A stretch of 64,000 nucleotides of DNA from Elysia crispata (Eukaryota > Mollusca > Gastropoda > Plakobranchidae), in the NCBI GenBank assembly GCA_033675545.1, contig JAWDGP010001389.1, positions 673,501 through 737,500 on the forward strand, in the 5' to 3' direction. The notes beneath the pieces are model-generated. The model was not told where the DNA came from. It made no database searches and was given only the letters and a program-made list of their open reading frames with translations. The position numbers were made by a program, and so were the translations under genes. Positions 31,201 through 61,495 of this stretch are shown here, in pieces (the stretch's first letter is position 1; each line of letters starts with the position of its first letter).

Positions 31201-33222
31201 GGCAGTAACATAAAATTTTTATTTCCTTTAAGCTTAGTATTAGTGCCAACTGAAAACGGCATTTCTACATGAGTTAAGACTATCAATTGCTTTTTTAAGT
31301 GTGTGTGTGTATGCATAAAATGTACTTCTATATTCACTTTAATTTTTAGCCACACATATAGACCCTGCTTGAGTTTAACTTTCAGAAAAACATAAAAGAA
31401 GCAAAAGGTTTGACATCTAAGAGATGAATAAAATTTGGGGTACAAATAAGCCATAGCTGATTGATTCACACCTTTTCCAATCCTATATTCAGGAAAGAGA
31501 GCTTCTTTCCATGTCAGGAATGAAATCTAATTAATACATTTAAAAAAGTTAGAAGAAAAGAAAAACAAATTGAAAAGATAGTAAATTGAATTCAAAGGAG
31601 GGAGATTCTCAGCCCTGTGTACATGACAACATGTACACCTTTTGGTGGTGGAAGTGCAACAAAAATCGTCCTTACCATCTGTAATCTTGTCTTGAGTAGG
31701 CTGTGCTTCTGTTACTGCTTTTTCCTCTGGCTCTTCGGCAGGTGCAGTGGTTGATGGTTGCCCATCAGCGGCCGCAACATTGGAACCACTGTCCTCAGTT
31801 GGCTCGCCCATGGCTGCCTCTAAATCAAAGCCAATCTTCTTCTTTTTCTTCTTCTTCTTCAAGTTGGGATCAAAGGGAAGCTAATTTTTAAGAAAGTACA
31901 AAAAAAAAATGAAATACATCATTCTTTAATCTACCGGTAATCTTGAGGATGTGACATAAGATTTTTCAAAATAAGACACACTCTCACTATATAAGAATCC
32001 AGAGTCAAATACATACAATAAATAAAACTTAACTCTTCAGCCACGCACAGAGCTTAAATAGAAAGAAAGATCTCAACATTTATCTTAAAAACCATTTTTC
32101 AAAAAAACATTAGACGAAAAATATTTTCTTGCCTAAACCATGACCATTTAATATGAAGGGCACAATTTTTCTCCTTTCAAAGTCTTGTGATTTTTAGCTG
32201 CACACTAAGACTATAGATCACATATTTCACAACATGTACATCAAACATCCCTTTCAACTCTTAAAACAATCAGCAAAACTTACAAGAAATTGATCAACTC
32301 TAACTTTGCCACTGAATTCACTACTTCGCAGGTAAAACTTGTGAGTGTCATTTTTGTACAACATGTTGAAAGAGTTTGGATTAATCACTGCTGCAATCAT
32401 TTAATTTTGATGAATATTTCTTAATGAGGGTACCAGCTCTTGTCATGGCCTTTGATCTCAAACATATATTCAAATGTCATTTTTATTTGGTGATCTGAAA
32501 ACATCTGTCCTCCATGTTCATCATTAATTTATTGTCACAATGGAATTTGAATGAGGAACAACAACAAAAAAAAAAGGAAAAGAGCTTAACACCTGAAAAC
32601 TTTAATTTTTGAAACTGCCTCCGGACAAAATGTGATCTTTCTATTCTTTTTCACTGAAAAATGTCCAATGTAAACTGCATCTCCATACATCTTCAATTTT
32701 ATAAGCACCACCACCGACTCTGCTGCCTCCAACACCATAGCCCTCATCCGTATCACCATCATTGCACCTCTTGACCTCAACAGCAGCCTCATCATCATTG
32801 TAGACGCCTGAATCTTAGGCATAAAAATATTGCATATCTTTATTGAAACAAAGCTCAAATGAGACTATAATGATTCACAGATTGCCTTGGTTTGTTTTCA
32901 ACTGAAGCCCACTCAGATTATAAATCCACTGTCTTTTTTCCCTTTTATTTGTCGTCGACATAAAAATGATAAGACTTCATGTGTGCTCTGTAAGTTTATT
33001 TCACATACAAATGGACAAAAACAAATTTGAAATCAATAAAGTCAAAGGAGAAATTACATGCAGTTTCAAAAATAGACAATCATAGATGTATCTAGATTCT
33101 AGATCTAGACTCTAGATTAGATTCTCTGTACGAGGTGCATTATTATTAAAAATAAATCTTTTCGTGGCTAATTCACAATAAAGAACTAACTAAAAACTTC
33201 TTACTATGTCTTCTTCTGCCAT
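25055..33222 (-). CDS. EIF2S2: EIF2S2, eukaryotic translation initiation factor 2 subunit beta
   Basis: The beta subunit of eIF2, the GTP-binding complex that delivers initiator Met-tRNA to the 40S ribosomal subunit; it acts in the cytosol. Nine exons join in frame: 33222-33205, 31880-31676, 30911-30826, 30425-30284, 29846-29776, 29161-29013, 28702-28646, 27336-27251, 25230-25055. The product is 329 residues with stop TAG (human 333), so the gene is complete. Domain order: three lysine blocks (residues about 14-21, 85-92 and the K4RK block near 130-135), which in the family bind eIF5 and eIF2B-epsilon; then [12 protein letters not shown]; the core [50 protein letters not shown]; and a C2-C2 zinc finger with Cys277, Cys280, Cys298 and Cys301. 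The start Met is in a small exon, MAEEDI, spliced to [10 protein letters not shown], matching the family's N-terminal FDP before the first lysine block. Confidence 0.97.
27251..27336 (-). CDS. EIF2S2: EIF2S2 exon 8
   Basis: Residues 243-272, phase 2 to 1, donor GTAAGT. It encodes [20 protein letters not shown] and ENVLRRYI. Confidence 0.96.
28646..28702 (-). CDS. EIF2S2: EIF2S2 exon 7
   Basis: Residues 224-243, phase 2 to 2, donor GTACAC. It encodes [18 protein letters not shown]. Confidence 0.96.
29013..29161 (-). CDS. EIF2S2: EIF2S2 exon 6
   Basis: Residues 175-224, phase 0 to 2, donor [26 protein letters not shown] and [17 protein letters not shown] are nearly identical to the animal consensus; this region contacts eIF2-gamma. 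Confidence 0.97.
29776..29846 (-). CDS. EIF2S2: EIF2S2 exon 5
   Basis: Residues 151-174, phase 1 to 0, donor GTGGGT. It ends [13 protein letters not shown], the conserved segment that opens the folded core. Confidence 0.95.
30284..30425 (-). CDS. EIF2S2: EIF2S2 exon 4 (third lysine block)
   Basis: Residues 104-151, phase 0 to 1, donor GTAAAT. It encodes [18 protein letters not shown] between acidic stretches. Confidence 0.92.
30826..30911 (-). CDS. EIF2S2: EIF2S2 exon 3 (second lysine block)
   Basis: Residues 75-103, acceptor ATTGCAG, phase 1 to 0, donor GTTAGT. It encodes FSMDFSNM, eight lysines and PLDLDELGD. Confidence 0.93.
31676..31880 (-). CDS. EIF2S2: EIF2S2 exon 2 (first lysine block)
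   Basis: Residues 7-75, phase 0 to 1, donor GTAAGG. It encodes LPFDPNL, eight lysines and [11 protein letters not shown], then an Ala/Glu/Thr-rich acidic linker. Confidence 0.93.
33205..33222 (-). CDS. EIF2S2: EIF2S2 exon 1 (start codon)
   Basis: ATG at 33222-33220 encodes MAEEDI and ends in phase 0 at a GTAAGA donor. It is supported by frame and by the acidic start before the FDP motif of exon 2. Confidence 0.8.
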
Positions 33223-34429
33223 GTCTGTATTTGGTAGATTTACTTTTCCTTGAAGTTGTGTTTGAGCACTGCTGTATAAGATTGATTCTGCGTCTGTCGG
33301 CGATTTTAGTCCTGGGAAATACACGCCGAGTTCTTACTTAGAGATCTTGCATCAGATCCAAACCACTTCCGCTCTATGGAAACCTGGCCTTCAGGTTGAA
33401 GAGCTCTGGATTCAACAATGATGAAACCTGCCATTCATGAAACGAAACAAAGCCGATACCGAGAAAGAGATAGAGAAAAAAGTTCCTGAGAAAATATAAA
33501 TGTCGTTAAGCCCAAACATCGAAGTTCAAAAAGAATGATGCAACTGTTTGAAAGATTGAAAGAAGATTGGGATTATTTTTCAATCGATTAGGAATTAGAC
33601 CGTTTAGAAGGTTTGGATGATTTTAGTATTAAAGAATCAGAACAACTTTTTAAAACTCTTAGTTAAACGTTCAATAGTAAGCTGAAAAGAAAATAGGGTG
33701 ACTTTTACCGGCGAGACAGCCTGTTTATACGACATGTGGCTTATTCGACTTATTACAGCTAGGCCTGTACCTGACTAAGATCGCTAAATAAGCTGTTAGT
33801 TAGAGGAGTTAAAATAAAATATCCCGCTTTAAACAGTTCACATGACCATGACATCTTATGAAACCTCTTACTATTTTCACTTTTTTTTTCTCATCAAAGA
33901 CGTGAAAATGTAACAGCTGATTTTAATTTCTATTACTTCATGCAAAATAATTCATTACGTTTTAGTTCATATAACAGGCATATTTGTTAATTTCGCAAAT
34001 TGACAAATTCCAATAAAAAGTTCTTATTAAATAATGAACAGTAGGCTACAAGTCCTGACATTTTTTTCTTCATATTTCTCATACAAAGATAGTGAAGAAT
34101 AAATGAAAAATGAAGACCAATTCGAATTATTTACAGTACCGGTGCCCGGTACATTAATCGCATTTTGACATGGCATGTTGCATAGAGCCCATCGGCGTTA
34201 TTGCATGTTAAGTCCAATAAACGTGATTAATCTTTGCATGCTCTTTCTTCTTTCTACTCCTGTATAAGATAGGCTGAAGGAGACTAAACAAGTGGTACAC
34301 TTAAAGAAAATCCCGCCAACATCCTACCCAGATATAAAAAATTATCGAAGGGAAAAGGGGGGATCTCTCTCTATTTATTTAGCCTATCTAATTTTTATAC
34401 TTTCATACGGTAAACTGGTAATTTAACTC

Positions 34430-34432
<3 letters not shown>

Positions 34433-34515
<83 letters not shown>
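34433..34515. repeat. (CT)n microsatellite with short (TG)n tail
   Basis: About 37 CT/TC dinucleotides to 34507, then TGTGTGTG. Confidence 0.95.
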
Positions 34516-34604
34516 CACAAAATTCAGCGTAAAATTTCCCTCTGAATAGTAATCAGAAAGAAAATAGTGAGATGGCTAATACGCTGAGAGAAAATGACCG
34601 AATA

Positions 34605-34695
34605 ATGCTTGTCCATTATGGGATATAAACCCGCGACTTATTATTGTTTTGGCGCTTACTGTCCTTCTACCCAGAGAGCCGCTTTGCGTCAACTG
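34605..34695 (-). repeat. Possible tRNA-derived SINE head
   Basis: On the minus strand, GCGGCTCTCTGGGTAGAAGG lies about 45 bases before a CGCGGGTTTATATCCC segment. The order and spacing recall RNA polymerase III A and B boxes, although the B box is degenerate. No clear A-rich tail or target duplication was found. Confidence 0.35.
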
Positions 34696-36719
34696 ACTAC
34701 CTTTACTTATAATGAAACCTGAATTTCTTATAGTAAAAAACCTATGAGAGCTTTGTCTACAAATATACACTGACACGATGAATTTCAATTCAAGGCCTAC
34801 TTAATCTGTCAACCTTATTCAATAAAGGTCTTTTATATTGATTTTTCGTATCTATTTTTTTTTCTATCCCTCCCCCCCCAAAAAAAAAAAAACAAACAAA
34901 AAAAACCAAAAAAAAACCAAAAAACAAAACCAAAAAAAAAAAAACCCAACAAAAAACACAAAAAACCCCCCAAAACATGATGAACCAGTTAAGAGATATA
35001 GAGCGGAAACTTTCCACGCTTCTTGCATCACATTATAAAGGGGAGAGCATCGGATTTTATGCCACATTTTTCAATAAATCTGCCAGTCCTTCAAGCTTAC
35101 ACACAAATACGCCGCTAGAGAATATTTATAAATTATTAAACATATGCGATATAAATAGAAAGTTACAGATCTGATCAATGTAGTCAGTGTGTAAAATGCT
35201 TGCGCTGTGTCACTAGTATTACAACTACCTGCAATTCCGCTCTGAAAAGATAGAACTGATACCGGTTTTTCCTCTTACATCAGACATCAGCATTTAATAT
35301 GTCTCTTATAGTACTCTTTTCATTAGACCGATCTGAAGTTAGTGATCTATTTTTATATATAAAAATGGTTATATATACCACTGTGTGAAGCCTAGGATGA
35401 AATTTTAAAAAAATTGCTTAATTTAGTACAAGACCAGGCTGAGTTTTTAAACTCATTGCATTTCATAATGAGGGAATCAGCACAAAATAACCTGAGGAAA
35501 TCCGACATTTTGAATATGAATTACTGTTAGGCTTCATTGTTTTGTATATCCGGAACTACTGGCATAGAAATTAATAAGGGAAACCACCTGTTACTGTTTT
35601 TTTCTTCCTTCAAATTTCAGGCTTGTGGTTATCAAATCGATGTAAATTGCTTGTAAGGTTTGAAGGTCATACGAAGAATGTGACTCTGATTATATGTGAG
35701 AGGCTTTTATCATAGACAACAGTTATTGTTTTAATTGGAACTTTATAGAACTCATAATCAAAAGTTGACAAGATCTGAGAAGCCCCTCATGGGTTTATTA
35801 CCAGTCATGGTACATTTGATTATCGACATTTTCTTAAAAATACCAAGTCTGACACAATCACAAAGGCCTGTTTCATTTGACACAACAGTTGTACAGCCCA
35901 GCCAAATATATATATAAAAAAAAGCAACAAAAAAAAAAAAAACCCAACCAAAAACAACAACAACAACAACAACAACAAAAAACAACCGCATTCATTATCC
36001 AACAATGTGAACCAAATGCAGTGCTCTTCTTTTTTTTCCATTATTTCGTGGTCTTTTAGCAACTTTACAAAACTTGCGCTCTCTCCTTTCCCCATCCCTT
36101 TCTATTTCTGTCTCTGTCTATCAATTTGTCTGTCCGTCTGTCTCTTACAATCAAATGAATTATGGACTTAAAAACCAAAAAACCCGCTATAGATCGAAAC
36201 AAACCAGATCAGTATATTTTGGCAGGTATCGGTAGAGAGTTTTATCTTTAAGTTTTACTCTTCGTTTCAACTGCATGAGAGCTGCACCCATCTTAAAAAA
36301 AAAAATTAGAATGGAAAAAAAAGAAAAAAAAGAAAACCACCAAACACACACAAAAAAAGAAGAAAGAAAGAAAGAAAAAAAGATCAACAACAATTAAAAT
36401 TTTAAAAAATATATAATAATGATGATAGTAATAATTAAAATAAAATAGTTCAAGGAAATAAATACCTATAAGATTAAAAAAAAATGATTGCAACATTCCT
36501 ATAAAAAATGTTTAGAATGAAAGGGAAAAAAAATCGAGCTAAAAAAATATGAAATCGTTTGCTAAAAGATCTTTGTTCTTATTACTCTTTTCTTTTTTAA
36601 TTTCTTGTAGGCCTACTATTAACCAAGCTTATAAAAGTTTCATTAAGATTAATTTGGAATTTCCAGCTAAATCCTAGATCAATTTAGATGTTGAGATGGG
36701 TTTAAAATTAGTTTTTTTT

Positions 36720-37812
<1,093 letters not shown>

Positions 37813-37948
37813 ACAAACTTGACTGACAGAGAAAATTGCCGACAGCAAAATTCTGTAGCGCTGTAGCCGTCATGGGATCACATAAAACAAAAACTAAACA
37901 AAACAAAACAAAACCACTTTTAAACATAATTTCGCTCTGCTGGGTCGC

Positions 37949-38033
37949 TCTAGCTGTTCCGGTTTTCCGGCGTGCATGTGTGCGATGCCCCTTAGTCCCC
38001 CCTGTTCTAGCTGTTCCGGTTTCCCGGCGTGTG
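37949..38033. repeat. Short direct repeat, TCTAGCTGTTCCGGTTT type
   Basis: Two GC-richer copies, about 59 bp apart, of CTAGCTGTTCCGGTTT followed by CCGGCGTG. Confidence 0.75.
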
Positions 38034-38276
38034 TACCGGTACTGAATAGATACAATTTGGATTTCAAATACCATATCTAACTTGAGATAAAATTAATTGA
38101 ATATCACAAAATCTTTTTATGTATTTACGGTAAACAGTTCTGAACCAGTAAGTGGTAAATTTTACACATAATTTACCTCTCGAGTTCATTTGCTACAACC
38201 CGGAGTATTATTCCTCTCAGATATCCCTAAAAAACTTGTCCGTTCACGGCTATTGGACTCTTACAGCCGATCCGTG

Positions 38277-38638
38277 AGAACCATATTGTCTGATACTACC
38301 TCGACCAACGACTTTAAAATTAGGCATGAAATAAAATGAACAATTTCTAGAACCTTTTTATTTTAGAATAATTTTTAGAAAACCAAGGCACAAACGTATT
38401 GTTTCGAGCAACAAAAAGAATAAGTTATTGAGCAATTTATTCAAGTTTCTTTTTATTAGAACCATATTGTCTGATACTACCTCGACCAACGACTTTGAAA
38501 TTAGACATGAAATAAAATGAACGATTTCTAGAAACTTTTTATTTTCGAAAATTTTTTAGAAAACCAAGGCACAAACGTATTGTTTCGAGCAACAAAAAGA
38601 ATAAGTTATTGAGCAATTTATTCAAGTTTCTTTTTATT
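38277..38638. repeat. Tandem direct duplication, 181-bp unit x 2
   Basis: CCATATTGTCTGATACTACC occurs at 38281 and 38462, and the two 181-bp units match almost throughout, through AAGGCACAAACGTATTG to the TTCAAGTTTCTTTTTATT end. Only a few substitutions separate them. Confidence 0.95.
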
Positions 38639-39997
38639 TAATGTATACTGTATCATGTGCTTTCAGTTCATAACAACAGAATGTACAATGCGAATGGAGA
38701 GTGCTTTGGTAACCGAAAGTTAAGTGACTGTAGACAAAATGCAAGTGAAAATAAATAATATTCAATAACAGTTAGAAAAAGCGTGTTAACCAATACATAA
38801 ATAAAGGAACGATAGACGCTTTAGTCGTGCAGAAATAATAAAAATAATAATAATAATAAAAACAACAACAACAACAACACCTTCACGGACCCTATAAAGA
38901 TCTGTTGTACATGTAATATCATGGCTTTCAAAAAGCCTTAGGCATAATCATGTGACAAAGGCTGCAGCAACCAAAAAAAATGTTTTAAAATAGGCTGAAC
39001 ACATCAACTACAGGAAATCAATACAAAAATACTCTAACAGCAGCAGCTGGAAATGGGAAGACAAAACTTGGTGATAATGATAATAACGATGATGGCATTT
39101 TTTATTGATTGAAGCTTTGCTGCTGCTGCTGGTGGTGGTGATGATCATGATGGTGATGTCGAAGATATAACGAAGATGATAATGTTGATGACGATAATAA
39201 CGGTGAGGTTTATAATGAGGATGGTGATAATGATGATGATATTGTTATAAAGCATGTAATTGCAAAAAAAAAAAAAAAAAAGACGATCATGCCTCTTTTT
39301 ACTTCATAGAACTTCAGATAAATTTTCCCCAGCTTTTATGAGCATGGAATCATGGTTAAACAAAGAAGATAACTTGTACCATAAGTAGAGTCTGTCTAAA
39401 ACTCTCAAAACTTTCATGTTTATGCTTGGGCTACATAAATTTAAGCTCTTCTTTAAATAAGTCTCACACACAGGCCTAAATAAAATTATGGTCTCAAATC
39501 GTATGTTTTTGTATTTTTGTTTTGTTCGGATAAAGATGAGAATAATAAATATATACATTTATTCTCTGCGAAAGTCTATTAATTTTTATACTCAAACGGA
39601 TCATTTGAAGTTATCCCGTTCGCTTTTTAAGTAATCCTCTCTTCATTTTCAGAATATTATACTTTCATCCTCTTTTATTACGGCAGAGAACGTATTGTTT
39701 TTTTTAAACCTAGAATCAAGATTATATAAAAAATCTTTGCGATTCTGATTGAAAGAAAGATATAAGCCTAGACATCTTAAATAATCTCCTAAAAGTAGAA
39801 CTTGGGAAATACACGTATCAGTTGGATTTTTATTAATAGTGCAATATGGGGATATCCACGAACTATTTGGCTTGTTTTTGACTCCTAACTAGACGACTGA
39901 ACACAAGAGACTATATGAAAAAAAAACACATGTCAAACTTTGTTATTTTTTTTTATATAACTCGTTCACAAAATAGTGATCTCAGGCCTTTGAGCAT

Positions 39998-40292
39998 ATC
40001 CAACTTAGCTCTCGCCAGACAGGGCGGACTCACCCAAATATCCAACTTAGCTCTCGCCAGACAGGGCGGACTCACCCAAATATCCAACTTAGCTCTCGCC
40101 AGACAGGGAGGACTCACCCAAATATCCAACTTAGCTCTCGCCAGACAGGGAGGACTCACCCAAACATCCAATTTAGCTCTCGTCAGACAGGGAGGACTCA
40201 CCCAAACATCCAACTTAGCTCTCGCCAGACAGAGAGGACTCACCCAAACATCCAACTTAGCTCTCGCCAGACAGGGAGGACTCACCCAAACA
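39998..40292. repeat. 42-bp minisatellite, 7 copies
   Basis: The unit contains CCAACTTAGCTCTCGCC and GACTCACCCAAA and recurs every 42 bp. As 42 is a multiple of 3, open frames exist on both strands (SNLALARQGGLTQ on plus). Units differ at a few positions (GGGCGG versus GGGAGG; AATATCC versus AACATCC), with the two types in separate halves of the array. Confidence 0.95.
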
Positions 40293-41145
40293 TCGGCACG
40301 AATCCGCGAAAAAAGGTGCTAGGATTATCACGGCCAAAGCTTTAACACCACAGCCACCAGAAGCTGTAACACCACAGCCACAAGAAGCTTTAACACCACA
40401 GCCACAAGAAGCTGTAACACCACAGCCACCAGGATCTTTAACACCACAGCCACCAGAAGCTGTAACACCACAGCCACCACAAGCTGTAACACCACAGCCA
40501 CCAGAAGCTGTAACACCACAGCCACCAGAAGCTGTAACACCACAGCCACCAGGATCTTTAACACCAGAGTCACCAGAAGCTGTAACACCAAAGCCGCCAG
40601 AATCTTTAACATCACAGCCACCAGAAGCTGTAACACCACAGCCACCAGAAGCTTTAACACCACAGCCACCAGAAGCTGTAACACCACAGCCACCACAAGC
40701 TGTAACACCACAGCCACAAGAAGCTGTAACACCACAGCCACAAGAAGCTTTAACACCACAGCCACCAGAAGCTGTAACACCACAGCCACGAGAAGCTGTA
40801 ACACCACAGCCACCAGGATCTTTAACACCACAGCCACCAAAAGCTGTAACACCACAGCCACCACAAGCTGTAACACCACAGCCACCAGAAGCTGTAACAC
40901 CACAGCCACCAGAAGCTGTAACACCACAGCCACCAGGATCTTTAACACCACAGTCACCAGAAGCTGTAACACCAAAGCCGCCAGAAGCTTTAACATCACA
41001 GCCACCAGAAGCTGTAACACCACAGCCACCAGAAGCTGTAGCACCAAAGCCACCAGAAGCTGTAATCCCACCAACATTCCTTGACAACCATTGGGCGGAG
41101 TGCATCAAAGGCTATGGTAACCTCAAAGCAGACCTGCGCCAGTAG
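40261..41145 (+). CDS. Doubtful proline-rich repeat ORF (no ATG)
   Basis: On the plus strand one frame is open for 294 codons between a TAG at 40258-40260 and a TAG at 41143-41145. It reads TPQPPEAV repeats and then leaves the array in frame as VIPPTFLDNHWAECIKGYGN and KADLRQ. There is no in-frame ATG, so it would have to be an internal or terminal exon. Other frames, including 283- and 249-codon frames on the minus strand, are also open because 24 is a multiple of 3. I do not recognise the unique tail. More likely non-coding than coding. Confidence 0.22.
   Translation, partial: LSPDREDSPKHRHESAKKGARIITAKALTPQPPEAVTPQPQEALTPQPQEAVTPQPPGSLTPQPPEAVTPQPPQAVTPQPPEAVTPQPPEAVTPQPPGSLTPESPEAVTPKPPESLTSQPPEAVTPQPPEALTPQPPEAVTPQPPQAVTPQPQEAVTPQPQEALTPQPPEAVTPQPREAVTPQPPGSLTPQPPKAVTPQPPQAVTPQPPEAVTPQPPEAVTPQPPGSLTPQSPEAVTPKPPEALTSQPPEAVTPQPPEAVAPKPPEAVIPPTFLDNHWAECIKGYGNLKADLRQ
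40343..41075. repeat. 24-bp minisatellite, about 30 copies
   Basis: The unit is based on ACACCACAGCCACCAGAAGC and recurs every 24 bp. Variants (GGATCT for GAAGCT, CAAGAAGC, AAGCCGCC, TTAACA versus GTAACA) are interspersed, and the ordered series CAGTCACC/CAGAGTCACC then AAAGCCGCC occurs twice (about 40565-40615 and 40950-41000), suggesting a higher-order duplication of about 384 bp. Confidence 0.95.
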
Positions 41146-41428
41146 AAACTTGAGGCTTACAATTATCTCAAGATCAATTTCCCCCGATGACTATATTAAA
41201 ATTACGATGTTAGTGACATTTTTATGAGACCAAACTAGAAAATGAGTTCTATCAGTAGTAGCAAACCTTATGGTTGTAGAGAGGGCGCTGACAACAGCAA
41301 CAACAATAGCCATAAATAAACAGACAAAAAAATTCAGTCAATTTCAATCACGGACGGATCGGTTGATACAAAAATATTTAATTGTGTTTCGCATTCATTC
41401 AAAAGGCAAACAAACTTTTTTTTAAATA

Positions 41429-41655
41429 AAGGTATGTTTACACGAAGCGATTTGCAACAAGCAACGCCACTCCACAAAATGCTCTTACGTATCAAGCAGC
41501 ACATCGTGTCCCTTATGATTTGTAAAACGCACCAAATCTTTCACTATTAGGCTACTTTCCACAAATCAAATGCTATTCGAATTGCTGCTTGTGCCTTCAA
41601 AGCATTTTGTGGAATAGTGTTGCTTGCTGCAAATCGCTTCGTGTAAACATGCCTT
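41429..41655. mobile_element. Foldback MITE, 227 bp
   Basis: The two halves are long inverted repeats of about 100 bp each. The left arm begins AAGGTATGTTTACACGAAGC; the right arm, read on the minus strand from 41655, begins AAGGCATGTTTACACGAAGC. Similarity continues through TCCACAAAATGCT to TGATTTGT, leaving a loop of only a few tens of bases. No coding capacity. Target duplication is unclear (A/T-rich flanks). A diverged single arm lies at about 46945-47060. Confidence 0.9.
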
Positions 41656-42849
41656 AAAGACTAAATTGAAAAAGCGTAATAGATTAAACCCCAGATGACA
41701 AATAACATGGAAATAAAAATATACCAACAAAACGCTGAGATTTCCCAGTTGTAAATAATCCTCATTTTGAGAAAAATATTACGCTCCAAGGATCCTCACA
41801 TATTGCTCCTTTTAAAGTTATATCACTTTGGAAAAAAAAAGCGGATTTAATGTCGATCTGAGGATTTATGTCTTTGATTCCTCTGTAACCAGCTGATGGT
41901 TTTGCTTGTCACAGAGAGGAAACCAGTAAATGAATTTCTTAAAAAAAACCAATGCTGAGGGAGCAGTTCTAGTTTCGCGTATTAAATTCGACAGACATTA
42001 AAATTTTCTTTTGACATTTCTTTCAAATATCCTAAGGAAATCATTCAATTATTCAATACAAAATGCTGGCTATAACGCGCGGAAACTTTAGAGCTTTTCT
42101 ATTCTTCTTCCCAAACACACATTTTTTCACTTCCATTAAATCTAGATTTAACAGGAAATAACAATTGCTTCACTCTTGTAACAAAGGAAAAAAAAAACTA
42201 GAACAAAAAAAGAAAGCGACAACAACAAATGTTCATGTTATCTATTATACTTAAACTTTTTCTGCAAAAACGATGAGAAAAAAGAAAAAAAAGAAGCAAC
42301 TAATTATATTATGAAAAGATAATACCATAACGGTTTTTGATAATGAGTATTTGCGCATAAAGATTCATGCAAAATACATCTTTTCTTTTGTTACAAAATA
42401 CAAAATATCAATAATTGCTGGATCCAGCACCAGAATCACCTACCCACATATTGCACGGTACAGTTAAAGGGTGTGATACATTCTTGAGAGTAAGCTGTAT
42501 TCTCCTACAACTACATCACATGTATCTGGGGGGCAAATTAGATTCTTTAACAGAGTATCACACGAACCTTATGTATTCTAGATAGGTAAGCTATAGTCTA
42601 CTCTTTAACATTTGTATCACATGATGCATTTAGTAGGAAAATTACCAGACGTACAGATTTTGTCGAAAATAAACTTTTTAGTTTAAAAAAAATAATGCAA
42701 TATAGTGGCGATTCATTAAGTACTGGGTTAAATATTTCAAGTTCTTATAAGTCTGTTACATTTGCAGGCACATGGGTTTAGATCGCCATAAGTAGTTCTA
42801 GGAAACCGGATTGAATTAGCAGTCGCGCTGTGCATTCTGGGACACAATC

Positions 42850-60930
<18,081 letters not shown>

Positions 60931-61204
60931 CTGTGGGAAAATACCAAAAAACGCTGAAAGGTTAAAAATTGTCAGACGGAAAATTGAAAATTAAACGATG
61001 GCCGACACCCATTAGAGGTAGCTGAGCTCATTTTGATAAATTCCAATCTATTCGCTAAATTCAAAGATCAGTGGACCTCGTCTGGTCTTTAATCGTAGCT
61101 ATTATCACCAGAGTCACCATTGCCCTAAACCAGTAGGTTCTACAAACTTAAATTTAACTCGAGGGAATAACTTGAGTGGTCAGACACAACAAAACAAGAA
61201 AAAG

Positions 61205-61270
61205 GCAATTAGTGTGGATGGGGATCCAATCCGTATCTCAGAACAGCACCCACCGCCTTACCGAGACAAG
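61205..61270 (-). repeat. tRNA-like fragment, possible SINE head
   Basis: On the minus strand, TCTCGGTAAGGCGGTGGGTG is followed about 20 bases later by CGGATTGGATCCCC, which resemble A and B boxes. Weak. Confidence 0.3.
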
Positions 61271-61424
61271 TACAGGCACACAGTTGAAAAGACAGAAATG
61301 TTTCCCTGAGAAAGGCGAAATCCATATTTTCACAGAACAAGAAGAAACTAAACTCCATAAGATCCGGGGATAGATATTTAACTGAAAGAATTATAATCTT
61401 ATTACCCAGAAGGTCCCTTACCAA

Positions 61425-61495
61425 CGATAGAGGCTAGTAGTACGCACAAAGTTACGTGCGGGTTTGATTCCGGCCACACAACTTGTTCTTTCTTG
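61425..61495 (+). repeat. tRNA-like fragment, possible SINE
   Basis: GCGGGTTTGATTCCGGCC is a good B-box (one change from the consensus GGTTCGANTCC) preceded by GCTAGTAGTACGCAC. No clear cloverleaf. Confidence 0.35.

Larger units (their letters stand above)
25231..33204 (-). other. EIF2S2 introns
   Basis: AT-rich introns; the longer ones are 25231-27250, 27337-28645 and 31881-33204. A short open stretch on the minus strand at about 32690-32820 (reads [17 protein letters not shown]) has no recognisable relative and is not part of known eIF2-beta, so I leave it unannotated. No further gene is seen. Confidence 0.65.

Noticed and set aside
32586..32858. 90-codon minus-strand ORF in EIF2S2 intron 1
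   Set aside because: It does not match eIF2-beta, and the EIF2S2 model is complete and in frame without it.
40257..41108. Minus-strand 283-residue GVTASGGC repeat protein
   Set aside because: The 24-bp array is open in several frames; this one is no better supported than the plus frame and has no recognisable domain.
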